A stretch of 49,720 nucleotides of DNA from Cumulibacter manganitolerans (GCF_009602465.1 NZ_WBKP01000025.1:1-49720); one strand, 5' to 3'; numbered from the stretch's first letter, positions 39,345 through 48,905 are shown. The notes: a model not told the origin generated them from the sequence alone. Numbers and translations are program-made.

Positions 39345-40999
39345 GGGGTCTCCTGTGGTGAACGGTGGTGCGGGGGAAGGGGAGTGGTCGGGAGGTACTG
39401 CGGGGGCACGCCGTCGCGGGCCCACTCGCGCAGGGTGGCGGCTCGGATCTTGGCTCCGTTGGTGCCCGCCGTCACCGGCATCTCGGTGATGACGTGGATC
39501 TGTGCAGGCACCTTGAAGCGGGCGAGGCGCTCGGCGCAGTGCGCGAAGAGGTCGGCGTCGCCGGCGCGGGCGCCGGGCCGGAGGGTCACGAACCCCACGG
39601 CCACGGTCTCGTTACCGCGCCGTGCGCCGACGACCTTGGCCACCTGGACGTCGGGGTGCTCGCCGAGCCGGGCCGCGATCTCGTCCGGCTCGACCAGGAA
39701 CCCCTTGAGCCGCAGCGCATCGGAGGCGCGGCAGACGTACTCGAAGCTGCGCTCGTCGGTGAGCCGTCCGAGGTCGCCGGTGCGGAACCAGCCGTCCGCG
39801 GAGACGTTCTGCGCGAGCAGCTCCGGCTGGCCGAGGTAGGCGTCGACGACGTTCGGCCCGCGCAGCTCGATCTCGCCCTGGACGCCGGCCGCGACCGGCT
39901 TCCCGTCGTCGGTGACGCGCACCTGCATGCCGGCGTTGACGAGGTGGCCGCCGCCGCTCCACCGCTGCGGCTCGGGGTCGTCGACGGACCAGAAGGTGGT
40001 GAGCGCGAACACCTCCGACGAGCCGTAGACGCCGACCGTCTCGGTGCCGAACTCGGCCTTGGCCCACCGGGCCAGCGCGTGCGACTCGCCGTTGAAGTCG
40101 GCGATCCCGATCCAGCGCAGGCTGCTCAGGTCGCGATGCCGGGCCTGCCACGCCAGATGGATGCGCCCGAGCATGTCGTCGCCGAAGGCGACGTGCGTGC
40201 CGCCGTAGGCGGCGATGTCGTCGAGCAGCGCCTCGGGATCGAACGAGGGGTGCAGCAGCACGGCACCGCCGGCGTGGATCCCCGCCATGATCGCGGAGTA
40301 GCCGAAGGTACCGCTGTACGGCAGCGGTGCGACGACGACGTCCGACGGGCGCAGCGCGAGGGCGGCGGCGACCTCTCGGGCGTGCTCGGCCACCGCGGCG
40401 TCGCGGTGCGCCGCGAGCTTCGGCAGGCCGGTGGAGCCCGACGTGGTGAACGCGACCGCCAGCTCGTCGGGGTCGCTGCCGTCGGGGAGCGGCAGGTCGG
40501 GTCGCGGCGCCGGCGCCGCCAGCGCGCCGGCCCCGGCGTCATACGTCTCGATGCGGTCCGGCAGGGCGGTACCCGGCGGGGCGACCGGCACGACGAGCGG
40601 CGCGGTGCTGCCGGGGTGCGTGGTCAGCGCCTCGCGCAGCCGGCCGACGAGGTCGAGCCCGACGAATCCGGCGGCCAGCACCACGACCTTCGGCCTGCCG
40701 AGCTCGAGCACGTGCCCCACCTCGGTGACGTTGTACCGGGTGTTGATGCCGACGGCGTGCGCGCCGACCGCCCGCGCGGCGTACTGCCAGGCGATGGCGT
40801 CGGCCCAGGTGGGCAGCCAGACCCCCACGCAGTCGCCGGGCCCGACGCCGCAGCCCCGCAGCAGCCCGGCCTGGGCGGCGACCAGCGCGCCGAGCTCGCC
40901 GCGGGTCCAGCGGCGGTGCCCGGTCGCGGTCGGCTCGATCAGGGCGACGGCGCCGGCATCGTCCCGGATCAGGAGGGTCAGGTCAGCGAGCATGCTCAT
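39341..40999 (-). CDS. AMP-forming acyl-CoA ligase
   Basis: This ANL-superfamily enzyme of 552 residues starts at ATG 40999 with GGGAGG upstream. Motifs: P-loop TTSGSTGLPKLAAH, A5 GVYGSSEVFAL, ELRGPNVVDAYLG, A7 WFRTGDLGRL, A8 CRASDALRLKGFLVEPDEI, and A10 Lys in GTNGAKIRAATL. The pattern fits fatty- or aryl-CoA synthetases rather than acetyl-CoA synthetase. It would activate a carboxylate to its CoA ester. It lies between, and overlaps, the SCP2-hydrolase gene (17 bp) and the binding-protein gene (4 bp), giving one transcript. Confidence 0.9.
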   Translation of the reverse strand: MSMLADLTLLIRDDAGAVALIEPTATGHRRWTRGELGALVAAQAGLLRGCGVGPGDCVGVWLPTWADAIAWQYAARAVGAHAVGINTRYNVTEVGHVLELGRPKVVVLAAGFVGLDLVGRLREALTTHPGSTAPLVVPVAPPGTALPDRIETYDAGAGALAAPAPRPDLPLPDGSDPDELAVAFTTSGSTGLPKLAAHRDAAVAEHAREVAAALALRPSDVVVAPLPYSGTFGYSAIMAGIHAGGAVLLHPSFDPEALLDDIAAYGGTHVAFGDDMLGRIHLAWQARHRDLSSLRWIGIADFNGESHALARWAKAEFGTETVGVYGSSEVFALTTFWSVDDPEPQRWSGGGHLVNAGMQVRVTDDGKPVAAGVQGEIELRGPNVVDAYLGQPELLAQNVSADGWFRTGDLGRLTDERSFEYVCRASDALRLKGFLVEPDEIAARLGEHPDVQVAKVVGARRGNETVAVGFVTLRPGARAGDADLFAHCAERLARFKVPAQIHVITEMPVTAGTNGAKIRAATLREWARDGVPPQYLPTTPLPPHHRSPQETP

Positions 41000-42263
41000 C
41001 GTCACCACCTCCCAGCCACGGCTCGATCCAGGCGTGCAGCCGGTCGGCGAAGTCCGGCAGCTCCTGCGGCGGGTAGTGCCCGATGCCCTCCAGCACAACC
41101 GATCGGCCGTTCGGGATGGCGTCCGCCGAGCGGCGCATCGCCTCCAGGTCCAGCCACAGGTCGTCCGCGCCGCCGACGAGCAGCACCGGGCAGCGGATGT
41201 CGGCGAGCCGGCCGGTGAGGTCGTGGCTGGTCCATCCGAGGAGGTCGCTGTTGCTGATCACCGGGTCCTCGCGGCGGTGCATGGTCGCGATCAGCTCCCG
41301 CACCTCCGCCGGCACCGCGTCACCGACGACGGCGCGCGTACCCAGGTGCGTCCGGTCGGTCCGGCTCGGCGCCGCGACGTCCTCGAGCTCGCGCAGCAAC
41401 GCCTTGCGGTTGGCCCGGCCGGCGTCCGCGGATGCCGCCATGGCCACCGCGCCGGCGAGTCGTGATCCGAGGCGGGTGGCCAGATCCAGCGTCAGCTTGC
41501 CGCCGATCGAGCATCCCGCGACGACCAGGGGCGCGTCAGCCGGGTCGAGGGCGTCGATCACCTGCACCAGCCACGCCGCGAAGTCGCCGAGGTCGGTGAC
41601 CGGCCCGGCCGCGGCGGGCTCGCTGCGACCGTGCCCCGGGTAGTCGGGGGTGATGGTGCGGTAGCCGAGCGCGGTCAGCCGGGGGACGACCCGGCGGTAC
41701 TGCACACCGCTCTGCCCGGCGGTGTGCAGCAGCAGCACCGTGGCGCGGGCCGGTCCGGCCGGCTCACCGATCTCCGCGTAGCCGAGCGATCCGTTCAGGA
41801 AGAGGTAGCTGCCCTGCACCGACCACCGCGGTGCCGGCGGCGGCACGGAGGTCGGCGGCGCGTGCGGTGCGGGCTCCGCGACCCCGGCGACCTGCCGGGC
41901 CGCGTCGACGAGGTAGGCCAGCGGCTTCGTCATCCGCAGGTACTCGTAGCCCGACCCGACGACCGAGAACGCCCCGCCCATCGCCTCGTGCATGTAGCGG
42001 TTCTCGCCGGCCGCGAGCAGGCGTTCCCACACGGCCGGCGGTACGACGAAGGCGAACGTCTCGTCGCCGTCGATCCGGTCGTCGACGGCGCGCACGGATC
42101 CCTTGTGGATCTGGAAAGCGACGCCGGGAGCGGTCCGCTCGCCACGCACGGCGAGCACCCCCTCCCAGGTCTGCGTCGCGGCGGCGAACCGCGGGTCGGC
42201 GGTGAGCGCGTCGGCGATCTCGCGCGCCCATCGGGACGTGCCGATCGTCGGGGAGTCAGCCAT
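40983..42263 (-). CDS. SCP2-like domain fused to alpha/beta hydrolase
   Basis: This 426-residue protein starts at ATG 42263 (MADSPTIGTSRW). Residues 1 to about 120 look like a sterol-carrier-type lipid-binding fold: FQIHKGSVRAVDD, FVVPPAVWERLL and MHEAMGGAFSVVGSGYEYLR. After a proline-rich linker (APPTSVPPPAPRW), residues 145-425 are an alpha/beta hydrolase with LLLHTAGQSGVQY, ITPDYPGHGRSE, the nucleophile elbow VAGCSIGGKLTLD, an Asp in VGGADDLWLD and His in EGIGHYPPQE. The union suggests that the hydrolase acts on a hydrophobic ester or amide presented by the carrier domain. The substrate is unknown. Confidence 0.83.
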   Translation of the reverse strand: MADSPTIGTSRWAREIADALTADPRFAAATQTWEGVLAVRGERTAPGVAFQIHKGSVRAVDDRIDGDETFAFVVPPAVWERLLAAGENRYMHEAMGGAFSVVGSGYEYLRMTKPLAYLVDAARQVAGVAEPAPHAPPTSVPPPAPRWSVQGSYLFLNGSLGYAEIGEPAGPARATVLLLHTAGQSGVQYRRVVPRLTALGYRTITPDYPGHGRSEPAAAGPVTDLGDFAAWLVQVIDALDPADAPLVVAGCSIGGKLTLDLATRLGSRLAGAVAMAASADAGRANRKALLRELEDVAAPSRTDRTHLGTRAVVGDAVPAEVRELIATMHRREDPVISNSDLLGWTSHDLTGRLADIRCPVLLVGGADDLWLDLEAMRRSADAIPNGRSVVLEGIGHYPPQELPDFADRLHAWIEPWLGGGDDEHAR

Positions 42264-42345
42264 GTGAATGCCGTTCCTCTCGAAATCTGTCGGTTGGCTC
42301 GCATCGTGTTGACGCGCCGGAAACCACCCACCTAGCCTCGGCAGG
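42264..42345. promoter_or_regulatory. divergent promoter region between TetR and the hydrolase operon
   Basis: This 82-bp gap holds for the tetR-type gene TTGACG (42309-42314) and TAGCCT (42333-42338) with an 18-bp spacer, so the transcript would start near the ATG and may be leaderless. For the minus-strand operon AGAGGA lies about 11-12 nt before the ATG. A divergent TetR next to its likely target operon is the normal arrangement, but no clear palindrome was seen in this gap. Confidence 0.45.
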
Positions 42346-42978
42346 ATGACGACGCCTGACACCGCCTCCGGACCCGCTCTCGAGCACGAGGTGCTGGCGC
42401 CGTCGGGCCGGGCCGGCGAGTCGGCGATCCTGTCGGCGGCGTTGCAGGTGCTCGGCGCGCGGGGCTACAACGGGATGTCGATGCGGGACGTCGCGACGAC
42501 CGCCGGCACGAGCCTGTCGAACCTGTACAACTACTTCCCGTCCAAGGTCGACCTCGTGGCGACCCTGCTGACCATCACCAACAACGATCTGCTGGCGCGC
42601 CTGGAAGCCGCGGTCGCGGGCGCGTCGCCGGACGCGACCGGGCGGTTGCGGGCCGCCATCGGCGCCTACGTCGCCTTCAACGTCGAGAAGACCACCGCGA
42701 GCCTCGTCGGCATCAGCGAGATCCGTTACATCGCCGGGAACCAGCGCGCGACGGTGGTCGCGGCGCGCGACCGCACCGAGCAGATCTTCAAGGAGATCAT
42801 CCGTGACGGGGCGCGGGCCGGCGAGTTCGGCACCGCGCGCGCCGACGCCGCCGCCCGGGCGCTGGTGACCATGCTGTCGGCGATGTCGCTGTGGTACCGC
42901 CCGGAGGGACCGCTCGGGGCCGACGAGCTCGCGGCCCAGCAGATCGACCTCGGCATGGCGCTGGTCGAGGCGCGCTAG
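42346..42978 (+). CDS. TetR-family transcriptional regulator
   Basis: This 210-residue protein starts at ATG 42346. The N-terminal helix-turn-helix spans about residues 25-73: AILSAALQVLGARGYNGMSM, RDVATTAGTSLSNLYNYFPSK and VDLVATLLTI. The C-terminal ligand domain (IGAYVAFNVEKTTASLVGI, ARDRTEQIFKEIIRDGARAGEF) resembles regulators of lipid or acyl-CoA catabolism, which usually respond to a CoA ester. By position it probably represses the divergent hydrolase-ligase-binding protein operon and possibly the SnoaL gene downstream. Confidence 0.92.
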   Translation: MTTPDTASGPALEHEVLAPSGRAGESAILSAALQVLGARGYNGMSMRDVATTAGTSLSNLYNYFPSKVDLVATLLTITNNDLLARLEAAVAGASPDATGRLRAAIGAYVAFNVEKTTASLVGISEIRYIAGNQRATVVAARDRTEQIFKEIIRDGARAGEFGTARADAAARALVTMLSAMSLWYRPEGPLGADELAAQQIDLGMALVEAR

Positions 42979-42982
42979 CCGC

Positions 42983-43477
42983 TCAGCCCGCATAGCCGGT
43001 GTCCGCGGCGGCCCGGGCGGCGCCGTAGCCGAACGTCCCGCGGTCCCAGGCCTGGTCGGCGGGCACCCACCAGAAGAACGACACCTTGCGCTCGGTGAAG
43101 CGCCACCGCCCGTCCGCGCATCGCACCATGCGGTCGGTGTACCGGCCGGCGGCGACGTGCGCCTCGCCGTCCACGACGCACGGCTGGTAGAGCCAGGTGG
43201 CGCCGGTGGCCGCGTCGCCGTCGAGGTCGATCGTCTCGTTGGCCGAGAAGTGCCACCACGCGGTCAGCCCGCCGGCGGCCAGACCCGAGAAGAACTCGAC
43301 CAGATCGGCACGGCCGCGGGCCGTCGACAGGCCCACGAACGCGCCGTCCTCGGTGAACAGCTCGGCGAGCTCCGCCCACCGGCCGTCGTCGAGCAGCTGG
43401 CAGTACCGCGCCCGCAGCTGCTGCAGGTCGTGCAGGTCCTCCAGGCGCCGAACCCGGGACTCGAGGGTGTCGTCCAT
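42983..43477 (-). CDS. SnoaL/NTF2-like protein
   Basis: This 164-residue protein starts at ATG 43477 behind GGAGG. Marks of the SnoaL_4/dehydratase-like group: LHDLQQLRARYCQLLDDGRW, ELFTEDGAF, WWHFSANETIDLDGD, YTDRMVRCADGRWRFTERKV. This fold includes hydroxylating-dioxygenase small subunits, steroid isomerases and cyclases. The reaction is unknown. It converges on tetR with 4 bp between the ends. An operator-like palindrome lies upstream at 43496-43507. Confidence 0.85.
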   Translation of the reverse strand: MDDTLESRVRRLEDLHDLQQLRARYCQLLDDGRWAELAELFTEDGAFVGLSTARGRADLVEFFSGLAAGGLTAWWHFSANETIDLDGDAATGATWLYQPCVVDGEAHVAAGRYTDRMVRCADGRWRFTERKVSFFWWVPADQAWDRGTFGYGAARAAADTGYAG

Positions 43478-43495
43478 CGCGCTGCCTCCAAGAAC

Positions 43496-43507
43496 GAACG
43501 ATCGTTC
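43496..43507 (-). promoter_or_regulatory. TetR-type operator palindrome
   Basis: The perfect 12-bp palindrome GAACGATCGTTC lies 19 bp upstream of the SnoaL-like start. The GAACG-N2-CGTTC form is common among operators of TetR regulators controlling lipid and acyl-CoA genes. The regulator at 42346-42978 is the obvious candidate, but this cannot be proved from sequence. Confidence 0.55.
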
Positions 43508-43570
43508 ATGTGAGTGAAACAGCCGGTGGCCCATCCGTCAATACGTCTGCGGGGATCCGGCCGGGCCGGC

Positions 43571-44236
43571 TCAGTCGTCGTAGTCCTTGCCCTTGGCGTA
43601 CCGCAGCCAGATCGACCGGCTGATCCCGACGAGGTGCGCCAGCCGCGACAGCTCGCTCGGCCGGAAGTCCGGCCCGCCGGGGCGTCCGGCGACGAACGCG
43701 TACTCCTCGCCGGCCGGCGCGGCCATCAGCGACGTGTCGAGCGTCGTCCAGTCCACGGGCACCAGATCGGTGACCGGGTTGAGGATCTTCGCCAGCATCG
43801 GCTGGTACCACGGCTCCACCCGGTCGATCTCGGGCGCGCTCGCGCTGCGGCTGATGACCTGACCGTCGTTGCGGACCAGCGCCGCCCAGCCGGAGCGGAA
43901 GATCCGCGGGAGCTCGTCGACCATCAGCTGGCCGGCGCCGGCCGGGTCCACCGACATGGCCTCGAGCAGCTGCAGCTCCCGGTGCGTCGCGAGGGCGCCG
44001 TCGAACGGCCGGATGGACTCGACGCTGACCCCGTCGAGCCGGTGCGCCGCGCTGAGCACCTCGTCGGGCATCTGCCCGGGCCCGATGTCGACCACGATGT
44101 CGTCGACCACCAGGTTGTCGTACTTGTCGACGATGTCCACGCTGACGATGTCGGCGCCCGTGGTGCCGATCGCGGTCGCCACGAGACCGAGCGACCCCGG
44201 CCTGTTCGGCAGGATCACCCGTAGCAGGTAGGACAT
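43571..44236 (-). CDS. ACT-domain protein (Rv3013-like)
   Basis: This 221-residue protein starts at ATG 44236. The N-terminal ACT domain is [20 protein letters not shown] and [19 protein letters not shown], followed by [17 protein letters not shown]. The rest ([19 protein letters not shown]) is a conserved actinobacterial extension. ACT domains bind amino acids or nucleotides and regulate enzymes; the partner is not known. The place between ligA and gatC is conserved in mycobacteria, although here about 5.5 kb separates it from ligA. It directly abuts the menA stop. Confidence 0.88.
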   Translation of the reverse strand: MSYLLRVILPNRPGSLGLVATAIGTTGADIVSVDIVDKYDNLVVDDIVVDIGPGQMPDEVLSAAHRLDGVSVESIRPFDGALATHRELQLLEAMSVDPAGAGQLMVDELPRIFRSGWAALVRNDGQVISRSASAPEIDRVEPWYQPMLAKILNPVTDLVPVDWTTLDTSLMAAPAGEEYAFVAGRPGGPDFRPSELSRLAHLVGISRSIWLRYAKGKDYDD

Positions 44237-45172
44237 CTACAGCACCTCCGCAGCGAGCAGACCGATGACGATGACCATTCCACACACCACCTGCAGCCTG
44301 CCGGTACGCGCCAGAACCGGTATCAGATCGCGACCGGCCGCGCCGCGCAGCACCGCGCGCACCGGTGGCACCGCGAACGCGGTCGCCGCGAGCGCCAGCA
44401 GCAGCCACGGCCAGCCGACCACCGGCATCGCCAGCAGGAACGCGCCGATCACGATGACCGCGTAGCCGACGCGGGTCGCCCGGTCGCCCATCCGCACCGC
44501 CGACGTGCGCTTGCCGACGGCGGCGTCCTTGGGCAGGTCGCGCAGGTTGTTCGCGACGAGCACCGCGACCGCCAGCAGCCCGATGGGGACCGACGCCAGC
44601 GCGGACTGCCAGGTCACCTGCGGCGGGCGGCCCGCGACGTACGCCGAGCCGATCACCGCGACGGGCCCGAAGAACACGAACACCGCGACGTCGCCCAGCC
44701 CGAGATAGCCGTAGGGCGTGGCGCCACCGGTGTAGAACCAGGCCGCGAGGATCGCGGCCGCCCCGACCGCGACCAGCCACCACGAGGTGGTGGCGGCGAG
44801 CGCGAGGCCGGCGAGCGCCGCGACGCCGAAGCAACCGAACGCCGCGGCCTTGACCTGGGCGGGAGCCACCAGGCCCGAGCCGGTGAGCCGCAGCGGCCCG
44901 ACCCGGTCGGCGTCCGTGCCGCGCACCCCGTCGGAGTAGTCGTTGGCGTAGTTCACGCCGACCTGCAGCATCAGCGAGACCACCAGCGCCAGCGCGATCC
45001 GCCACCACGACAGGTGGCCGTACCACGGCGCGGCGACGTACCGCGCCGCCAGCGCGGCCCCCACCGCGACGGGCACGACCGACACCGGAAGGGTGCGCGG
45101 CCGGGCGCCGGCCCACCACAGCCTCGGGCCGCTCGGCGGGACGGTGGCGGGGGCGGGGGATGTCGTGGGCAC
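44237..45172 (-). CDS. menA: 1,4-dihydroxy-2-naphthoate polyprenyltransferase
   Basis: MenA joins a polyprenyl chain to DHNA to make demethylmenaquinone in the membrane. It is 311 residues with about eight or nine helices, starting at ATG 45172 ([17 protein letters not shown]). The two Asp-rich motifs are [15 protein letters not shown] and [19 protein letters not shown], characteristic of MenA within the UbiA family. No other men genes are close. Its place beside gatC is not the mycobacterial one. Confidence 0.94.
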   Translation of the reverse strand: MPTTSPAPATVPPSGPRLWWAGARPRTLPVSVVPVAVGAALAARYVAAPWYGHLSWWRIALALVVSLMLQVGVNYANDYSDGVRGTDADRVGPLRLTGSGLVAPAQVKAAAFGCFGVAALAGLALAATTSWWLVAVGAAAILAAWFYTGGATPYGYLGLGDVAVFVFFGPVAVIGSAYVAGRPPQVTWQSALASVPIGLLAVAVLVANNLRDLPKDAAVGKRTSAVRMGDRATRVGYAVIVIGAFLLAMPVVGWPWLLLALAATAFAVPPVRAVLRGAAGRDLIPVLARTGRLQVVCGMVIVIGLLAAEVL

Positions 45173-45248
45173 GACCTCTATCTTGGCCGACCCGTAGAAT
45201 TATGCGGTCGCCGACCCGGCGACCTCCGTACCCGACCGGAAGGCAGGC
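45173..45248 (+). promoter_or_regulatory. divergent promoter region menA / gatC
   Basis: This 76-bp gap includes TAGAAT (45195-45200), a good -10 for the gat operon; no convincing -35 is at 17 bp. CCGGAAGGCAGGC before the gatC ATG is a plausible ribosome site. The leftward promoter of menA must also lie here. Confidence 0.4.
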
Positions 45249-45551
45249 ATGGCCGACCAGAAGATCTCGCGTGCCGACGTCGCGCACCTCGCCCGGCTGG
45301 CGCGCCTGGAGGTGACGTCCGAGGAGATCGACATCTTCGCAGCGCAGCTCGAGAGCATCCTCGAGCACGTCGCGGCGATCGGCGAGGTCGCCACCGGCGA
45401 CATCCCCCCGATGTCCCACAACGTGCCGATGACCAACGTGATGCGCCCGGACGCGGTCGGGGCGTCGCTCGCCCGCGACGAGGTCCTCGCCCAGGCGCCC
45501 GCGGTCGAGCAGGACCGGTTCCGGGTGCCGCGCATCCTGGACGAGGAGTGA
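45249..45551 (+). CDS. gatC: Asp-tRNA(Asn)/Glu-tRNA(Gln) amidotransferase subunit C
   Basis: GatC is the small clamp between GatA and GatB. It is 100 residues: [58 protein letters not shown] and [10 protein letters not shown] are all standard. It starts at ATG 45249. The stop is close to or overlaps the gatA start, so the complex is made from one mRNA. Confidence 0.96.
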   Translation: MADQKISRADVAHLARLARLEVTSEEIDIFAAQLESILEHVAAIGEVATGDIPPMSHNVPMTNVMRPDAVGASLARDEVLAQAPAVEQDRFRVPRILDEE

Positions 45552-45556
45552 GCGGC

Positions 45557-47074
45557 GTGAACGAGATCACCAGGATGAGCGCGGCCGAGCTGGCGGCCGC
45601 CATCCGCACCGGTCAGACGACGTCGGTCGAGGCCACCACGGCCTACCTCGAGCGCATCGCCGCGGTGGACGAGCGCACCGGTGCGTTCCTGCACGTCAGC
45701 GCCGACCTGGCGCTGGCGCGGGCGAAGGACGCCGACGAGCGCGTGCGCTCCGGCACCGCGGGCCCGCTGACCGGCGTCCCGGTCGCGGTGAAGGACGCCT
45801 TCGTGACCCGCGGCGTCCCGACCACCGCCGGCTCGCGCTTCCTCGAGGGCTGGCTGCCGCCGTACGAGTCCACGGTGACCGCGCGGCTGGCCGACGCCGG
45901 CCTGGTGATGCTCGGCAAGACCAACATGGACGAGTTCGCGATGGGCTCGACGAACGAGAACTCGGCGTACCGTCCGGCCGCGAACCCGTGGAACCTGCAG
46001 CGCACCCCCGGGGGGTCCTCCGGCGGGTCGGCCGCCGCCGTGGGCGCCTACGAGGCGCCGCTCGCGCTGGGCACCGACACGGGCGGGTCGATCCGCCAGC
46101 CCGCGGCGCTCAGCGGCATCGTCGGCATGAAGCCGACGTACGGCACCAGCTCGCGGTACGGCGTGATCGCGTTCTCCTCCAGCCTGGACACCCCCGGGCC
46201 GTTCGGGCGCACCGTGCTCGACACGGCGCTGCTGCACGAGGCGATGAGCGGGCACGACCCGCGCGATGCCACCTCCATCGACGCGCCGGTGTCGCCGGTG
46301 GTGCAGGCCGCCCGCCGTGGCGCCGCCGACGGGCTCGCCGGGCTGACGGTCGGGGTCGTCTCCGAGCTGCTCGCGGAGGGGCTCGAGGACGGGGTGCGCG
46401 CAGAGTTCGACGCGGCCCTCGACGTGCTGCGCAGCCTCGGCGCGGACGTCCGCGAGGTCTCGTGCCCGCACTTCCGGCACGGGGTGTCGGCGTACTACCT
46501 GATCGCGCCCTCCGAGGCGTCGTCCAACCTGGCGCGCTTCGACTCGGTCCGCTATGGGCTGCGGGTCGGCGACGACGGCGAGCACAGCCTCGAGGAGGTC
46601 ATGTCGCTGACGCGCGAGGCCGGGTTCGGGCCGGAGGTCAAGCGGCGCATCATCCTCGGCACGTACGCGCTGTCGGCCGGCTACCACGACGAGTTCTACG
46701 CGCAGGCGCTGCGCATCCGCACGCTCATCGCCCGCGACTTCGCGGCCGCGTTCGAGCAGGTGGACGTGCTGGTGTCGCCGACCGCGCCGACGGTGGCCTA
46801 CCCGCTGGGCAAGGCCAACACCGACCCGCTGGCGATCTACCTGCTGGACCTGACGACGCTGCCGGCCTCCCTCGCCGGCACGCCCGCCATGTCGGTCCCG
46901 GTGGGGCTGGCCGACGACCCCCTCGAGGACGGCGAGCAGCGCCTCCCGGTGGGGTTGCAGATCATGGCTCCCGAGCTGCGCGACGACCGGTGCTACCTGG
47001 TCGCCGCGGCGCTCGAGGCCGCCCAGGACGCCGCCCGCGGCGGCGTCTTCCTCGAAGGAGCGCCCGCGCTGTGA
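45557..47074 (+). CDS. gatA: Asp-tRNA(Asn)/Glu-tRNA(Gln) amidotransferase subunit A
   Basis: GatA releases ammonia from glutamine for tRNA amidation. GTG 45557 is preferred because GAGGAG (45543-45548) sits 8 nt before it; GTG 45548 would give three more residues and overlap gatC. It is 505 residues. The amidase Ser-cisSer-Lys triad is seen in [13 protein letters not shown] (Lys), [16 protein letters not shown] (cis-Ser) and [13 protein letters not shown] (nucleophile). [18 protein letters not shown] and [17 protein letters not shown] are family motifs. The stop overlaps the next gene. Confidence 0.96.
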   Translation: MNEITRMSAAELAAAIRTGQTTSVEATTAYLERIAAVDERTGAFLHVSADLALARAKDADERVRSGTAGPLTGVPVAVKDAFVTRGVPTTAGSRFLEGWLPPYESTVTARLADAGLVMLGKTNMDEFAMGSTNENSAYRPAANPWNLQRTPGGSSGGSAAAVGAYEAPLALGTDTGGSIRQPAALSGIVGMKPTYGTSSRYGVIAFSSSLDTPGPFGRTVLDTALLHEAMSGHDPRDATSIDAPVSPVVQAARRGAADGLAGLTVGVVSELLAEGLEDGVRAEFDAALDVLRSLGADVREVSCPHFRHGVSAYYLIAPSEASSNLARFDSVRYGLRVGDDGEHSLEEVMSLTREAGFGPEVKRRIILGTYALSAGYHDEFYAQALRIRTLIARDFAAAFEQVDVLVSPTAPTVAYPLGKANTDPLAIYLLDLTTLPASLAGTPAMSVPVGLADDPLEDGEQRLPVGLQIMAPELRDDRCYLVAAALEAAQDAARGGVFLEGAPAL

Positions 47075-47373
47075 GTGACCGACGACAACCAGTCGACATC
47101 GCCGAGACCGACCAGATCGGGCTCAGCGGCTCCGGACGCGCGGTCAGCATCGCGGCGTGGGCGCTGTCCGCGTTCGTGATCGCCGCCGGGATCGTGGCGC
47201 TGGTGCTGACCGGCAAGAAGGTGTTCATCGTCTTCATCGTGCTGGGCATCCTCACGCCGCTGAACGTGCTGATGTACGACACGTTCGTGCTCAAGCCGAA
47301 GATCGCCAAGCTGAAACGAGAGCGCGCCGAGCAGCGAGCGGCCGACGACGCGGCGAAGGAGACCGACCAGTGA
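47071..47373 (+). CDS. small two-helix membrane protein between gatA and gatB
   Basis: This 100-residue protein of unknown function starts at GTG 47071 (GTGA overlap with gatA) and ends inside the gatB start. Residues 25-48 ([21 protein letters not shown]) and 52-70 ([19 protein letters not shown]) are membrane helices. The tail from about residue 75 is strongly charged ([19 protein letters not shown]) and probably helical. The four-base overlaps on both sides argue that it is translated with the Gat subunits, but no link to tRNA amidation is known. Confidence 0.8.
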   Translation: MSDRRQPVDIAETDQIGLSGSGRAVSIAAWALSAFVIAAGIVALVLTGKKVFIVFIVLGILTPLNVLMYDTFVLKPKIAKLKRERAEQRAADDAAKETDQ

Positions 47374-48875
47374 CCATGTCGACGGCAGCGGACGCCGAGG
47401 TGACGGCCGTGCTGGAGCGCTACGAACCGGTCGTCGGGCTGGAGACCCACGTCGAGCTCGGCACCGAGTCGAAGATGTTCTGCGGGTGCGCGACCGACTT
47501 CGGGGCGGACCCGAACACCCAGATCTGCCCGGTCTGCCTCGGGCTGCCCGGCGCGCTGCCGGTGCCCAACGAGAAGGCGATCGAGTCCACCATCCGGATC
47601 GGGCTGATGCTGCACTGCAGCATCGCCGAGGTGTCGCGGTTCAGCCGCAAGAACTACTTCTACCCGGACATGCCCAAGAACTTCCAGACCTCGCAGTACG
47701 ACGACCCGCTGTGCGCGGATGGCTACCTCGACGTCGTCGTCGACGGTGAGTCGTTCCGCGTCGACATCGAACGCGTGCATCTCGAGGAGGACACCGGGAA
47801 GACGCTGCACGTCGGGGGATCGACCGGCCGCATCCAGGGAGCGACGTACTCCCTGGTCGACTTCAACAGGGCCGGGATCCCGCTGGTGGAGATCGTGACC
47901 CGGCCGATCGTCGGGGCGGGGGACAAGGCTCCCGCGGTGGCCCGCGCCTACGCCACCGAGCTGCGCGAGATCTGCCGTGCGCTCGGCGTGTCCGACGTCC
48001 GCATGGAGCAGGGCTCGATGCGCTGCGACGTCAACGTCTCGCTGAACCGGCCGGGCGAGCCGTGGGGCACCCGGACCGAGACGAAGAACGTGAACTCGCT
48101 GCGCTCGATCGAGCAGGCGGTACGCGGCGAGATCGTCCGGCAGGCGCCGCTGCTGGACGCCGGGTCGCGGATCCATCAGGAGACCCGGCACTTCCACGAG
48201 GACACCGGGGAGACGACCCCGGGCCGCAGCAAGGAGGAGGCCACCGACTACCGGTACTTCCCCGAGCCCGATCTGGTGCCGATGGCGCCCGACCGCGAGT
48301 GGGTGGCGCGGCTGCGCGCCGAGCTGCCCGAGCCGCCGAGCGCCCGCTTGGCCCGCCTGCAGGACGAGTGGGGACTCACCGACAAGGAGCTCGCGTCGCT
48401 GGTCGGCGCCGGGGCGCTCGAACCGGTGCTGGCCACCATCGACGCCGGCGCGCCGCACGCGGCCGCCCGCAAGTGGTGGACCGGGGAGCTGGCCCGTCGC
48501 GCCAACGCGGCCGGGGTGGAGCTCGAGCGGCTGGCGATCAGCCCCGCGCAGGTCGCCGAGGTGATCGGCCTGGTCGACTCCGGCAGGATCAACGACAAGC
48601 TCGCCCGCCAGGTCGTCGACGGGGTGCTCGCCGGCGAGGGCGAGCCCGAGCAGGTGATGCAGGCCCGAGGCCTCGCCGTCGTCTCGGACGCCGGCGCGGT
48701 CGGCGCGGCCGTGGACGCCGCGATCGCCGAGCACCCGGACGTGGCCGAGAAGATCCGCGGCGGCAAGCTGCAGGCCGTCGGCGCGCTCGTCGGCGCGGTC
48801 ATGAAGGCGACTCGCGGGCAGGCGGACGCCGGGACCGCGCGCAGCCTGATCCTCGAGCGCCTCGGCGTCGGCTGA
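47370..48875 (+). CDS. gatB: Asp-tRNA(Asn)/Glu-tRNA(Gln) amidotransferase subunit B
   Basis: GatB activates the mischarged aminoacyl-tRNA with ATP and adds the amide group. The start GTG 47370 has AAGGAG 8 nt upstream; ATG 47376 is an alternative. It is 501 residues. Motifs: [36 protein letters not shown] (Cys zinc site), [47 protein letters not shown] and [12 protein letters not shown]. The C-terminal tRNA-binding YqeY-like domain ends in [19 protein letters not shown]. The protein is complete. Confidence 0.97.
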   Translation: MTMSTAADAEVTAVLERYEPVVGLETHVELGTESKMFCGCATDFGADPNTQICPVCLGLPGALPVPNEKAIESTIRIGLMLHCSIAEVSRFSRKNYFYPDMPKNFQTSQYDDPLCADGYLDVVVDGESFRVDIERVHLEEDTGKTLHVGGSTGRIQGATYSLVDFNRAGIPLVEIVTRPIVGAGDKAPAVARAYATELREICRALGVSDVRMEQGSMRCDVNVSLNRPGEPWGTRTETKNVNSLRSIEQAVRGEIVRQAPLLDAGSRIHQETRHFHEDTGETTPGRSKEEATDYRYFPEPDLVPMAPDREWVARLRAELPEPPSARLARLQDEWGLTDKELASLVGAGALEPVLATIDAGAPHAAARKWWTGELARRANAAGVELERLAISPAQVAEVIGLVDSGRINDKLARQVVDGVLAGEGEPEQVMQARGLAVVSDAGAVGAAVDAAIAEHPDVAEKIRGGKLQAVGALVGAVMKATRGQADAGTARSLILERLGVG

Positions 48876-48905
48876 GCGTCGGCGTACCGGAGGAGTGAGT
48901 ATTTC

